From Gnetum montanum (taxonomy: Eukaryota > Streptophyta > Gnetopsida > Gnetales > Gnetaceae): 64,000 bases of DNA. How positions within the stretch are numbered: position 1 is the first letter of the stretch; each line of letters opens with the position of its first letter. The translations under genes and the position numbers were made by a program. This document shows, piece by piece, positions 46,786 through 59,770 of the stretch. The notes under the pieces are model-generated. The model ran no database searches, was not told the origin of the DNA, and saw only the letters and a program-made list of their open reading frames with translations. The stretch is from NCBI GenBank assembly GCA_015680685.1, contig MNCI01020350.1:1-64000 (forward strand), in the 5' to 3' direction.

Positions 46786-48990
46786 TCCAAAGTTTAGCAA
46801 TGAGTCTAGGTCCCCAAACAACACATCCATACATTACAATAGAATAGATGATAGTCTAAAAAGTTTTTTTTTTAACCTTCCAAGCCCAAAGGCCTAAATC
46901 CTTGCACTTATTTTTGAAAGCATACAGAGCCTTGAAATCTCTTGGTATTTTTTTTCTTTGATGTACTCCCCCCACATGTGATTATACATATAAATGAGAT
47001 CCAAATATTTAAAAGAATTTACTATTTTCACATTGGTATGTCCAAAATGAAAGTTATGATAGTTATTACTTGTACCCCATATCATCAATTTGCTTTTATT
47101 TACATTTACTTGAAGACTAGTTCAACAATAATAATGTTCTAAAATTTGCAACATATTTTACATACTTAATCAAGGCAACATCATCTCCATATAAGAAGAT
47201 TCACTACTTGGAATTGAATTTTGATAGCATAACTATCTTGCCTATTACACCACCATTCCTACATTCCATCAATAAAGATACCAAATAGAGTTGGAGAAAG
47301 TGGACAACCTTACTTAACTCTAATTTTGCTTTGGAATTGAAACTTTTTATTTCAATTGCTATCTATAATTTCAATAATCACTTCCTCATGCAATCGTTGA
47401 GTTGTTGCAATCCAATCTGAAGGAAGACTAGTGTTATGTAAGCGCAACCATAGTTTTATACAAATCACTAAATCATATACTTTTACAAAATTAATAAAAC
47501 AAATAAAACCTTTTTTATTAGGCATTTTTGCAATCTCCATGTAGATTATTAGAGTAACTAAGTGATTAATAGTACAATGATTGTGTCTGAAACCTGCTTG
47601 ACATCCTACCTTGACCTGGTTACCATTACCTTGAGAACTACTTCTCTTTTCTAGCAAAGTGCCTAGCAACTTAACAAAAATATTATTCATAACAATCATT
47701 CGATAATTGTTGAAATTATTTTTATCTCCATTTTTATATAACAATAAATCTTTACTGGTTTTCCAATGTTGATTTAATTTTTACTCCATTGTTGAATTTA
47801 ATTTGTGCTGAATTTTTCTATGAAGAGTAGATCCTGCCCACTTTAATAATTCTGGATATAGATTATTTGAATCTATAGCTTTGCCAAATGCTAGCTTTTT
47901 AGTACCCTTTGTGACTTCCTCAGGAGTAAATAGGAGAGGTGCTTCATGTACAATAGTAGTAGAATTATCATCATGTCCTTTAAGCAGCTTATCATAAAAC
48001 AAGCAAATATTTTCAAAAGAAAAATTAAATGATGAAGAGGCTTTATGATGAAAACATTACCAAAACTATCTAGGTTCCTTTTAATTGTGTGATCAAATAT
48101 TCCTTTTGTTTCCTCATAAATTTCCTTCTCTTGGTTCTAATCAAACATTTATATGTCTTAACTAAACTTTGTTTATGACTCTTATTTGCATTCTTAATAT
48201 TCTACCTAGCCTGCATGCAATCTTCATCAAACCAACTCTTCTAAACACCTTGTTGTTATGAATGCACAACTTGCTTAGGTGTTATAAGCAAAAATTTTTG
48301 AAGATCCTTATATCATTTTTCAAAAGTTCATTTATTATGTGCTACATTTATATTTTTTTTCTTGACTGCTAGGATGAGTTTGAACTACTTTTTTTTTTCT
48401 ATTGTTTGAGAAACAATTAGAATTTTCAACAAAAACTCAACATGATAATGGCAAGACCACTAAATCTTCTCCAACTTTCACCTCCTTAATAAAATCAATA
48501 TCTTCATAAGAACATAAAAGTAAATCAATGCAAAAGTTACCTTGAGGTCCTATGAAAGTAAATGATGAACATTAAGGAAACTTAGCAAATAGTGTCATTT
48601 GTAGAATGTCGAGTTTAGTTGTGATTTTTAATTATGTTTCCATTGAATAATTTTTGTTTTCTTTAAGCCTATCCTTGCATTAAAATCTCTATAAATAAAT
48701 ACTGAGCCTTTTTCTGCAAATTCTACAATATCTCAACTGCCAAGGATGATCAAGACAATTCTATAGAATCATAATCTCTAAGAGCAAAATAGCATATGAC
48801 AAGAAACACGCAGCTATGTTGACATAAGATTTTTAGCCAAACATATTATTTATCATCATCCATTCCCTCCATACTCTATCTATGCTTACTACCAAATCAT
48901 GCACTAACTTGTAAATAGTTATGATAGTCTTTGTAGTAACTGGACTAAAACAAACTTCATAACCTTCATATGATTTTTTTAGCTGAGAGG
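46786..48990 (-). mobile_element. Decayed non-LTR retrotransposon (LINE)
   Basis: Minus strand, 5' to 3': endonuclease tail 48640-48440 (SSFTFIGPQGNF, IDFIKEVKVGEDLV), linker with KSWFDEDCMQAR (about 48210), 48002-47781 (FYDKLLKG, PEEVTKGTKKLAFGKA, YPELLKW) and RT 47744-47352: YKNGDKNNFNNYRMIVM, QAGFRHNHCTINHLVTL, FICFINFVKVYD. Then GCPLSPTLFGIFIDG (about 47310-47265) and the catalytic word FLYGDDVALI (about 47200-47170), the LINE form of the YADD box. The tail includes FKYLDLIY and MLSKISARI at 47088-46894. Order endonuclease-RT without integrase or LTR defines a LINE. Frameshifts separate every block; I see no clear poly-A tail. Confidence 0.85.
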
Positions 48991-49945
48991 CCAACACACT
49001 TGTGCAATGGTGGGTGAGAGAGGGGTGAAGTTTGTTGACACCATAATATCTATTTTCACATTGCCAAGTTGGACATAATGAAATTGGAAAATCAAAAAAA
49101 AAATCGAAAAAGAAATGAAAACACTAGCACATCAAACACCACCAAATAGAAAGACATATGATTAACAGTCTCATGCTCATGCAGCACATCATTGGATCAT
49201 TGCCCCTAGCCACAAGGGTTTCCCTGGGTAGATGGTGAATGATGATGGATTTGCAAGCAGTGGGGCAGAGATCCAAAGTAATGGCAAGTAAAGGATGTGT
49301 GGTGTGGAGCAGTAGAGTGGCACACAGGGGTTGTGCGGTCCTTGCAAGGTGATGGCCTCGCAAAAAAAAATTATTATTATTATTACTATCATTTTATTGC
49401 AAGTGATGAAGAACACAACCAACGAGGATTCGGTATGCACGCAGTGCACAAGGCTGTGCATGTCAGTGAGGGTTTCACTGGCATGTAGGATGCAGCAAGC
49501 ATGTGTGATGGTAGGAGGTAGCATGCACAAAAGGGTCATGTGGCCGCAAGTAGCAAATGGGAAGAGAGCGGTGCTGAAATCTATGGTGGGAAACAAGCGT
49601 TTATGCAATGCAAGTGGAGCAGTGGTGAATAGCAATGGATCTGCCAATACAGCTGTGTGAGCGTGAGGGGCCTACATGGAGGTAGAGCGATGACATACAA
49701 GGCCAAGCAGGAATGGATAGTGATGTGCGGGCAAGGGTGGTAGGCACAAGGGTGGTAGGCACAAAGCGAGGCACGATGGCAATAGGCAAACAGTGGCCTA
49801 GGGCTACGCAGTCCCTTGTAAGGTTGGGATGGCCATCTACAAGGCCACGACACTACCCTTTGTAGGACTAGCATGGCCTACTACTGGGCCCCTCTAGGTG
49901 GTGAAAAAATTGTTATTGTTATTTTATTGTAGGTGATGAAGGAGA
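48991..49945. repeat. GC-rich block with a duplicated ~110-bp unit
   Basis: Composition is much richer in GC than its surroundings. 49325-49420 and 49800-49945 share GGTTGTGCGGTCCTTGCAAGG-like, then a TTATTATTATT..ATTTTATTG run and AGTGATGAAGAA. A short tandem GGGTGGTAGGCACAA occurs twice at 49735-49762. Open frames on both strands (for example 49189-49647 minus) are side effects of composition; no domain is recognisable. Confidence 0.4.
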
Positions 49946-52900
49946 GTGGTGGTGGATGTGGCCGTGGAGCTCCATGTGCTGCTTGTCCATCACATTCGAT
50001 CGACAAACCTTACCATGTCCATCCATGCTAGGCAGATGAGAATGGTTTTCAATTTCATTTTTGTTTCTAAATTTAGTGAAGCCTAATTTGCTTTTATTGT
50101 ATCTATGCAATTGTGATTTTTGATTTGATAAGCCTCCGAAAATTTTTGATTTCATTTCGAAAATTTCATGGTTGCACTTCATGAAACTTGGAAAATTTCT
50201 ATTTTGGTTTTCAACTTATTTCTATCCTTCCCCTATATAAACTTCCAATGTATGGACTTTTTGTTTGGCAATGATGCAACACCTCTTTCAAATGAAGCCA
50301 CTATCTCAATCAAGGGGGGCAAGAGAACTATATATCTAAAAGACACCTATGTTGTTTAATGGTTATATTTTTATGTTGATGTTGAGGCACAATTATTTAA
50401 AAACTTTCAAATTCTCTAATTTTAAAAAAACTAAAATTTTAAATAGTCAACTTCATTAAGAACATTTTTAGGTAAAAGTTGTTTCTAGTTCTTTGATTTG
50501 AAGGATGGCAGAATCTGCTTGTTAGCCTTTTATTTATATATTAGGAAGTTATAGGCCTAGTAAAGCACCTAATTATTTTTCATAATCATGTAGGATTGGG
50601 TTTAGTTTATAAGAATAAATGAATAAAAATTAGTAGTGTTCCCTCAAATAAAAAACACTAAAAAAAGTTAACGCAAAACGTTTTTAGAAAACAATGATGC
50701 CATATTCCATGGCTTACCATATTTTTATGTTTATAGATGGTGAATTCTTTTTATAATTCTTTGAATTAAGGTTGATGATTATAATGTATTTCACATTTCA
50801 TCATAATTATAAAGAAAAAATAGGAAATATACATATACACAATTTGAACCTATTATAATGCTACAAGGACTTTCTCCTTTAATATTACTACTTTCACTCA
50901 TATTTGTATTTTCTAGGATAAAGGACCAAAAAAGGGCAAAACACTCAAGTTGCAATGTTNCAATGACTACCATTAAGGTGTCCAAGGTTGGAGAATATGC
51001 TTTACATGGGTTGTTTAAGTTATGCTTTCACACCATANAATGAATTTGATTAGGTATAGCACTATTCACCATTGGTTAATAAAATATAATAATATGGTTT
51101 CCTAGTTTTGGATATCATAATTTTTATTTTAAGCTTATGGGTATAATTAATATACATGATTATGTTGGCTACATTTTATAAAATTTGAACACTATGCTAA
51201 ACGTGCAATGACTACCATTAAGGTGTCCAAGGTTGGAGAATATGCTTTACATGGGTTGTTTAAGTTATGCTTTCACACCATACTTAGATAAGAATATTAG
51301 ACAAGGTTCATGGTAACCACTTATATCTTTGATAATAAACATTATATGCTTTGGATAGGTAGGAAAATAAATCTAAATTTTATTGGAAAATATTATACTT
51401 CAGCAGCATGTTTAAGTATGATGACGATGGAATATTTGCATTTAGGTATATCAACAACATGGATCCTACTACTATAAGCCTCAATAGGAAAGGTGTAGAA
51501 CACTTTGTTCAAGATCAACTACAACAACCATTAATTACAATACATAATGTGATTAATGGAGGTCATAGGATAACCACAAATTGTAGAAACTAAAAATCCA
51601 AAATTGTTGAGTGCAAAGGAGACAAAACGATTTTAAAAACAAGAATCAAAACAACGTAAGCAAGAATAACAATAGATTCTAAAAAATTTAGGAGAAGGAT
51701 AACAAATTTTTTATGTATATTTTAAAATTTCAAAACAAATAAATTTTTCCATTTTACATCTCTAATTTTAATGTGTAAATCTTATAGTGTTATTTACATA
51801 CTTACATTGCAAATATTTTTTAGGTTGCATGAACTTTGAATCTCCTCTCATCACCTACAAATTCATCCTCTGAAATGATCAAAATTATTGATAATAATAA
51901 TGTAATCAAGACCATTAAATAATAATTATTCATCCTTCTTTCTCTATGTAGAGATACAGAAAGATTTCAAATGCTAAACATCTCCATAGTAAAATTGTAG
52001 AGGAAAATCGTTTTGCTCAATTGGAAGATTAGGCATATTGAATTCATAGTTATCACTATATTTTGCCTTTTCCTCAATCCTATTCTACACTTCTCTAATG
52101 TTTGTTGTAGTGATTGTGTAATGTATTCCTTCATCAACATATACAAAATATAAAAGATTTTATTTCTACCAATTTATGTTTACTAATATATATTAGTTGG
52201 TATGCAAATAGTGATATTATTGAAATAGTTCAAATAATATTTTAACAACTTAAACATTTATAATAATGTCCTTTATAATGATAATTGATAACTTTAAAAC
52301 TTAAAAAATAGTTAAATTCTACTCCTAGCCTGTGATATATATATATATGAATTGACCAAGCTGATTTTAAAGAAGATGATGTTAACCAAGGCTGACTACT
52401 ATATGAGGAAATAAGATATCTAAAAATAGAATCACTTATCCATCCTCTATTTCTCTACCCATTTCCCAATTTAGTTTTACCTTCTCGATCAAGTTTGTTT
52501 TGTCTTTGTTTGTTCATGATGTTTTTGAGCTTACACAAGCAAAGAATGCCATGCATTACTGCTGAAAGTAAAGGATGCAATAGCCAACCAATACTTCAAA
52601 ATGTTGACATAGTCACTACAACAATCCACAAAACTAAAAGAAACCCTGTGGCCACTAACTAAGAACCAAAAATTGTGTAAGACATACATGGAAACATCTG
52701 AACCACTTACTAATTCCCAATCCAATAAAATGACTCCAACTAAGAACCTTAACATGAAATTAATAACTCATGATCATACACCAAAAGGAAAAGAGAACAA
52801 AGACTAAACAATCAAAATTCATCTACCATTCAAATCACCTAGGATGATGACTAAAAAGTTAAATCAATAAATATGGTACATGAACCACTTAGAGTGTATG

Positions 52901-52961
52901 ATCCAAGAGATCTAGGTAGCATCTTCTGAACACTCATCCATGAGTTCAGTCGTGGGGGAGA
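49946..52961. other. Unidentified AT-rich stretch with a 77-bp exact duplicate
   Basis: No domain or repeat recognised. Short open pieces at 50168-50359 and 51408-51593 may be gene or element debris. 50961-51037 and 51206-51282 are identical; the first is bounded by single Ns on both sides (50960, 51038). A T-rich run at 53000 follows. Confidence 0.45.
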
Positions 52962-54530
52962 TGTATTATACTAATTCGGGAATTATTAAGTGCTTTTTCT
53001 TTTTCTTTTCTTTTCCTTTTTTTTTTGCAATTCTACAATTCTTCCTATTCTTTAATACTTTTCATTTCTTAAATTTTTAAGACTCTTTTATATTTTTCAT
53101 TTTTTTACACTTTTTCACAATTCTTACTACTTTTTCATTTCTTTTATACTTTGTTTTAAACCCTTTGTAAATAATTTTGAATACTAATAAGACACATTGA
53201 ATAAAGACAAGATGTAGTCCAATAAGGCAAAGATTTCTCTATGTTATCAAGTCATAAGATACTAATTATTTAAATAGTGAACCCACATCATCCATCCATC
53301 CATTCCATTAATAAGAGGTTCTTACCATGGCCATAATGATATTCTTTTCCATCATACATTTAAGAATAAACTTGTGGCCATTATGCTTGGACAAAAAAAA
53401 TGTACCAAGAAGGAATGTAAAGGGTGTGACATCAAGGGATTTGTGGATTCTTTTTGGATTACTATTGTGAGTTCTATTATATTGCTAAGGTTGTATTACA
53501 TCCTTCTAGATCTAACAAAAATGGGAGTAAGAGAAAAACAAGTGCTACCTTAAAAGGATTGACACAAATAAAAATAAAAGAGCACAAATTAAATTTTTGG
53601 AGGTCCCACTAGAAAGACATGTTATCCATGCCTAAAGGTAGGCAACTTCTCTATAAAAAAAATAAAGTTCCATGAATGAAACTCCTCCCTTAGACAATAT
53701 GCCAAGTGGCAATACTCCTTGCAAAATTTATAGTCTCATAATTGTAATTTCAAAAGGTGAAATGATGATATGTCACTACAATGTGATCTAGAATTGGTTT
53801 GAATCTTGGACAAAAAGGCTAGTTATTACTTTAACCATTAATAAAACACAAGAATTCATTATGCCTATGGTAAGACACATCACATTTGGATTTCTACAAT
53901 CCCTTCTAAGTCCATATCATCTCATTGTTTGAATAATCATAACTTATGATTTTTTAGTAACATAGAGTTATTTTCCTAATTTGGTGGTACTAACATGTGT
54001 GTTTTGCTAAATAGGTATACGTTACATTCAAATCCTTAAGTGCCTAAGGACACTTATAGGTGTGGTTATACAATAGCTTTAAGGGCTAAAGCCTACTTTG
54101 GAGAGAACCCACTTATATAATTGTTGTTTCTTATACCTACCAAGCAATTCCACATCATCTTGAACCTTCCAAACATCAATAAATACTTCCCATATCATTT
54201 TCACTATCCATTCTAAAAATATGAATTCATTACCCTTCTTACACAACTTATGAACTTTCATAGTCAAGATTTCTTCTCTATGAACTTCCAATGATGAATT
54301 TCTTGGCAAAATTAAGCATACTCTCATCATCCAAACCCTTTGAGAAACCTTAAAACCTTCTAAACCTCCAAAAGAATTAATTTTTTTCATTAGATTCTTC
54401 TGAAAAATGAATTCTCTAGGGTTCCGATATCAAGTCATTGATATCGAGTTCACACCAATATTGGATCCTTGATGTTGAGTCCCCACAATATCAGGTCCTC
54501 AAAAACTATATATACCATCAGGACTTAGCC
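52962..54530 (+). repeat. LTR-A related LTR, + orientation
   Basis: Polypurine-like GTCGTGGGGGAGA (52949-52961) then TGTATTATAC at 52962. Its reverse complement matches 34840-36286 (GGGAGTAAGAG, GGTCCCACT..AAAGACATG, CCATGCCTAAAGGT..GGC.ACTTCT). TATA word CTATATATACC lies at about 54509. Upstream of it is a 9-bp-arm inverted repeat: CGATATCAA (54425-54433), GTCA, TTGATATCG (54438-54446). Confidence 0.6.
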
Positions 54531-54939
54531 AATTTTTCACCATTTTTCATTTGCAACAAGGGAAATTTTTTCAATTTTCTTTTACTATCTAAGCTCTAAC
54601 CTCCTAGCTTTCCCAAGCCACAGCTTGATCAATATCAATCTTATTTTCATGATTTTTGAACCTATTTGATCACAAAGTGCTCAACTTAGTTGTAGGGGGT
54701 GCTAGTGAGGAAACATCTGGAAGGCATTTTAAGGGTACTTATGAAGAAATAGTTGGAATTTTACAAGAATAATCAAACATACTAAAGCCAAAACATTCAA
54801 TTAATGATCTTAAGGACCAATCACCATCATACATAAGGATATAATGAGCAATTGTGAAGGGTTATCAAAAGATTAACACTTATGGGGTAACTTTTTGAAA
54901 ATTTTTCTAACTCTGCAATCTTAGTACCTAAGAACTTAA

Positions 54940-55826
54940 TGAAACTAAGGGTATCAGTAAGGTATGAAACCATTAAGAATACATGGAAAAACCTTAGTAA
55001 TTCAAATTCCTTAATGATTGTAGATGATCCCAAGAAGAGGAGGATCACAAGGAGGACCTTCACAAGGAGCAAGTAAGAGACCAATAGGCCAAGGTAGAGG
55101 CCAAAATGGTGGCCAAGAACTAGAACATGAGGAGCATGAAGCACAAGTCACTCCTACTATAGAACACTCCTACTATAGGACAATTGATCCAAGGAGAGGC
55201 AAATGAACCACAAGTTAAAAGACAATGCCTCATGTTGTTACAAGACTACCTCCAAGCAATTCAAGAAAGATCCATCTTGACCATGATGATCATGGAAATG
55301 AACTTTGGCCCATTTATGGAATCTATTCCTGAAGTGATATGGATGTAGCTCCAAGCATCATCATTATGGCCAATCCTATCATAGAACAGTGAATGGTACC
55401 TTAGAAAGACTTACTAATTTCAGCACAACAAGGAAGAGGATACTACTGTCGACATTGGAGGAATCTCATTGTCATTCTCAATCAAGGCAATTATAGAAGC
55501 TTTGAATATACCCAATGAAGGGGCAAGGTTAGCATAGCTATCCAAATAATCTAATCTTGAAACTAGAAAGCTATGGCTGAAATGGACTTATGGAAAAAAA
55601 AGATAAAGGCTACAATGGCAAATACCAGGGTAGAGAATGTGAAAGTAGAAGTTATGGAAATATAAGAAGAGCTCGCAACCCTAAGAGCTAAAATGAAAGA
55701 TCCCATACAATTTTTTACACTTGACCAAATCAAGCAATTTAGAATAGAGTAGATCAGCAGATTGATTAAGTAGAATAAACAATTGACACATGACAAGGAG
55801 AAAGTAGTATGGAATGCCTTTGTAGC
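54940..55826 (+). pseudogene. Coiled-coil protein of an LTR element (copy 3), truncated
   Basis: Downstream of the + LTR. A Gly/Arg/Gln-rich start (55024-55206), then VDIGGISLSFSIKAIIEALNI and NEGARLA (about 55440-55530) matching the globular part at 33950-34060, then at 55563-55815 RVENVKVEVMEI, EELATLRAKMKDPIQFF, DQIKQFRIE, RLIK, NKQLTHDKEKVVWNAF, matching the coiled coil at 32700-32850 word for word in order. Between globular part and coiled coil about 700 bp present in copy 2 is missing. The reading stops at 55826 where an LTR-T starts. Two frameshifts and many stops. Confidence 0.6.
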
Positions 55827-56608
55827 TGATGAGTGGCGAGGTACCCCTACACTTAACCATACAAATACGAGCGACTCACGCACGATTCAGTCGAACTCCA
55901 AGGACTAAGTGCTTACGCACCTTATGGAACACTTAAGGTTAATTAATCGTTGTCTTCCTAGACTTACTTGTATTGTCACAGTTGTATGGTTAAGTAAGTC
56001 TGAGGTATATGATTTTTATGTCTTTTATCTTTTTAATGTCTTATGCCAAGAGGGAAAGGTGAAGAGACTAAGTAACTAACTTTCACTAACTAAGCTTTAA
56101 TCTTCCTAGCATCAGTATCCATTCCCACTTGTCGTACACACCCTGAACCAGTGCAACGCTACTGGGATTAACAAATGCTATTTGTTACTGGGTTACCAAG
56201 CATAGCACACATGCTCGAAGCAATCGTACTAAATGCACTTAACTAGGAGAGTTGTGGGTTGAGAGAGATTAATTATCTAAGAAAGAAATTAAGAATTTAA
56301 CATTAATTAATTCCTATTTAGCTTAGTCCACATGTTGCAAGGTTTATCAAAAAGTTCATCTTTATTTCCATACACAAATGTGTGCTCAGGTACAATTTGC
56401 TCGAATAAAGATCCATTCACTTTGAGACTCCTACTGCGGGCACATGGAAATTATTCTATCTCTGGAATGGTAAAACTGCCAGAGTTTAGCTAAGGATCTA
56501 GATCTAGATGATCTTACAAGGGAAAGCCACCTCTTATTTATAGACAAGGTGATAGGCTCTGATATCACGTACATAATATCACGGCCCATGCGATATTGCG
56601 TCCCATCA
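55827..56608 (-). repeat. LTR-T copy with 3' polypurine tract
   Basis: TGATGAGTGGCGAGGTACCC at 55827, GCGTCCCATCA at 56598-56608 (782 bp). The next bases, TACCCCCATGACTGA, read on the minus strand as TCAGTCATGGGGGTA, a polypurine tract, so this is the 3' LTR of a minus-strand element whose internal part begins at 56609. TATA word on the minus strand at about 56533-56545 (TCTATAAATAAGAGG); GATATC modules at 56560-56600. The left flank GTAGC (55822-55826) is not repeated at the right, as expected for a 3' LTR. Confidence 0.85.
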
Positions 56609-56974
56609 TACCCCCATGACTGAATGAAAACTCGTCCTCGAGTTCCTTACAAAATATTAGGAAGGTATGGGATTATTGACTTAAAATGATACTAATGGTG
56701 AATGGGGTGACATGTGAGCGGATCATCATTACAATACATGGCAAAATTTAGTGTTCATGACAACAAGAGTGAACACTATACATATTTGACATCTAGCCTT
56801 ATTTGGCAGATGAGAGAGAAGAGAGAAGAGAGAGAGAAAAGAAGAAATCTATTGCTACCAACACCAAGATTGCACCTTTTGTTGTCCATCCATAAGCTCG
56901 TCATCAATCTTGATCCTTGCATAACTGCTTCAGCACCAGTCCATTCCAAGTGTTTCCTCCAAATCCCATATGTT
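56609..56974 (-). pseudogene. 3' internal stub of the LTR-T element
   Basis: Between the polypurine tract and the edge of the next LTR. A Glu/Arg-rich run at 56805-56850 gives the open frames here; no domain is recognisable. The rest of the element is missing. Confidence 0.35.
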
Positions 56975-58513
56975 GGTTTATGATCGTCATCTGCACACAC
57001 AACATAGCCTGATGTTAGCAAGGACAAATGAATCACAATGCAGTTAATACCTTGCCTCAGTGTAAGGTCCATTGGCTAAGTTGTGATATGGCTAATGTGG
57101 ATCTAGAGATATAATACTGGTGACTACCCGAGGTGTATGGGTTAGGAGAAAATTGAAAGAAAATCAAAAAAACTAGACCAGGACCCCCATGACTGAGAGC
57201 AAACCTCCAGTAGCGATAGAATGGAAAAAGATAAGGAATAAGAAAGATGAAGAAAGAAACAACATCAACGCCGATAAAATGGATGTCAAAGATGGATATG
57301 AACAAAATAAATGATGATTATGGAAATTTTTAAGGGAATTAAGTTAATAGATGCACCAAATAGGAATGCCAGTGGGTCCTCCCCAAAGTAGGATCATGCC
57401 CTTAATGCCCTGACAATCCCACATTCAAAGAGTCTGTAGGCTCTAGGAATGTCATTTGGAGAAAAGAGTTAAAGTCTTAACCACAAGAGTTTACCAAAAA
57501 GAAAACAATGTATCAACCAAAATATGGCCTACTAATACAACTGACAATGAGATGAAAAATAGAGAAAGAGGGATGGCAAGAAGAGAATGGAATGAAGTCT
57601 CAAGAACAAGGTGGTGTACAACCCCTTATGTATGAATGGTTAATGTGACTTAGTAGATATCATTCCAAATCTAGCCTTAAAAAAACCACATCCAGTGACT
57701 TCGCATTCACACATTTGGCTAATCCATCCACCTGAAGTAACAAGAATGTCTTCACCAAAGAGCCACCACCATTCTGACAAGACGAAAGAGGAGAAAGTAG
57801 GAAGCCAGAAGGGCCTTAGGTAGAGGGAACATGTTTATTTTAGTTTCATAACCAGTGCTTGTAGCCCAAATGATTATTTCATCTAAGGGGTTTGCTTTGA
57901 ATTCTTACTATTTTTTTTTTTACGTTTTTGCGTGAGAACCACACCATGCAAAGACTTATTATTTTTATTTGCTCAACTTCCCGATAATGTGGCAACGTCG
58001 GAATGGTAAGAAAACTCAAGAAGAAAATATCCAAGAACCCAAGAGAATGGCTAGCACAAGTGCATCAAATCCCCTTGAATTCACACCATGTTCAATCCTT
58101 GAGTCCTTCCCTAGTTTGAGAAATGCCTAGTCACCGATTCATTGATAGTTCTTATTATTGAGAAAGGGACTGTACAATTCCAAGCTAAGAGAGATAAATA
58201 GAAATTTATGAATGTATGGATGAAGTGGACTCATTGCCTATTATATCAAAAGAACCATACCTTAATATCAACATCATAACTTAAAGGTAAAAACCAAACA
58301 TTAGCAACCAATGGAATACAATTCATACCACCATCAGGAGCACTTATTAGGTGACGAATCAAACAAAATAAACAAACACACAAAGAAATGAAAAGAGTAT
58401 AAATGATGTTGTAAAAAAAATCAAGAAAAGTTAAAGAAATTTGTAAAACAAAAATGTGCAAAAAAAAACTTAAAAAGAAACAGAGGACCTCAAATGATTA
58501 GCATAGGTGGCCA
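56975..58513 (-). repeat. LTR-A, 3' LTR of the right-hand Athila-like element
   Basis: About 1.54 kb, collinear with 40125-41594 (CCTGAAGTAACAAGAATG, CATCTAAGGGG.TTGCTTTGAAT, GCGTGAGAACCACACCATGC and more). Minus-strand edge: polypurine tract GGGGGAGA then TGGCCACC at 58513. It contains the motif ACCCCCATGACTGAGAGC at 57182, shared with 40296. Confidence 0.88.
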
Positions 58514-59172
58514 TCTCCCCCATGACTGAGTTGGAAGGGAGAGATTCGAAATAATGAGCGAGGTCGTCCTCTCTCAGAGGTATTATGTGCACCAGCTATT
58601 CTAAGTTCATGGAAGGGTTTGGTTTGTTGTATGTTGACCAATAATCTCTTGTCGGGGCTTTCAGGTTTGTATATGGTCATGGCTCCTAAGGAAAAGGTTG
58701 TGTGAATGATCTAAGGTCCTTCCCACAATGTTTGAAATTCCGTGCATTGGGGCACATGTGTGGGGTTCCAGTAAAAGACCTTATCTCCTAGTTGGTACTT
58801 AACCTTTCAAATTTTTAAGTCATGACGTTGTTTGTTATGTGCCTTGTGCAACTCATTTGATGACAGGGCAACCAATCGCTTTTCATCTAGCACATTTAGA
58901 GTTGCCAATATTTTTTTTTGTGCTAGATCAAGGTGAAGGTGGAGGTCACATGGCATGGATAGTGTATGGATATCGGTTTGAATTGGAATCTTTGGAATTT
59001 TTCCGTACACTAACTCATGTGGAGAGTAGCCTGTAGGGAGTTTCTAAGTGGAGCAGTATGCTCAGAGAGCATCGTTCAGTTTAGTGCTCCAATCTCACCT
59101 ATATTTGCTAATTGTCCTTGTTAATATTCTAGTAATCTCCTGATTAGTGACCTCGGCTTGGCCATTAGCTTG
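58498..59172 (-). pseudogene. pol: Athila-like integrase C-terminal part
   Basis: Minus strand from 59172 downward: NPQANGQAEVTNQEITRIL, KLNDALWAYRT-like, then SPHELVYGKIPKIP and (58807-59010) SMPCDLHLHLDLAQKKILATLNVLDEKR and ELHKAHNKQRHDLK, the usual tail of gypsy integrases, with YQLGDKVFYWNP-like sequence near 58790-58750. The end, 58680-58498, reads LFRISPFQLSHGGDGHLC then stop next to the polypurine tract. Integrase is split at the PYHP/QANGQ junction by the solo LTR below. Confidence 0.85.
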
Positions 59173-59177
59173 GGGGT

Positions 59178-59733
59178 TGTATTGACCTAAATCATTGATG
59201 TAAGGCTGGAAGGAAAGAGACACCGAAAGATTGTCGGGTAGGCACAGGTGACCCTACCTTTGCTTAAGGGCAAGCTGGAAAAGGGAACAAAGGCAGAGTG
59301 CCTTGGATGGTTTGCACATAAATCAACCAAGGACTTCCCCGAGCATAAACTATGGCTTGCGCTGGGGTTATCGTAATTGATGTCTTAAAACATGAACAGT
59401 ATGTGTAAAATGTAAACAGGATCGTAAATAGCATATAAGTGGAATGTAAACATAAACTGAATATAGACTATAGAATGTAAATAAATGTAAACTAAATATA
59501 GAATAGAGTAATGGAAATAATTTTTGGTTGGCAAAACGAAAGGAATTGTATTGCTCAGAAAAGATGTGCACTGGTCAAAGCGTAGCTGCGTATAGATGGT
59601 AGGTCAAACGCCTAGCCTCAGGGTGATGTGACGTGATATTTGTGAGAAGTGCTTGGATGCTAAGAGTCAAGTGTGTCGAGTGCCCAAGGATTGCAAGTTC
59701 TGTATGTTCTCAGAATTGCCAATCTTTTTCATT

Positions 59734-59770
<37 letters not shown>

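Noticed and set aside
49189-49647. 152-codon minus frame and overlapping + frame 49331-49660
   Set aside because: Both strands are open over the same GC-rich block, which is usual for stop-poor composition. No domain, and part lies in a duplicated unit.
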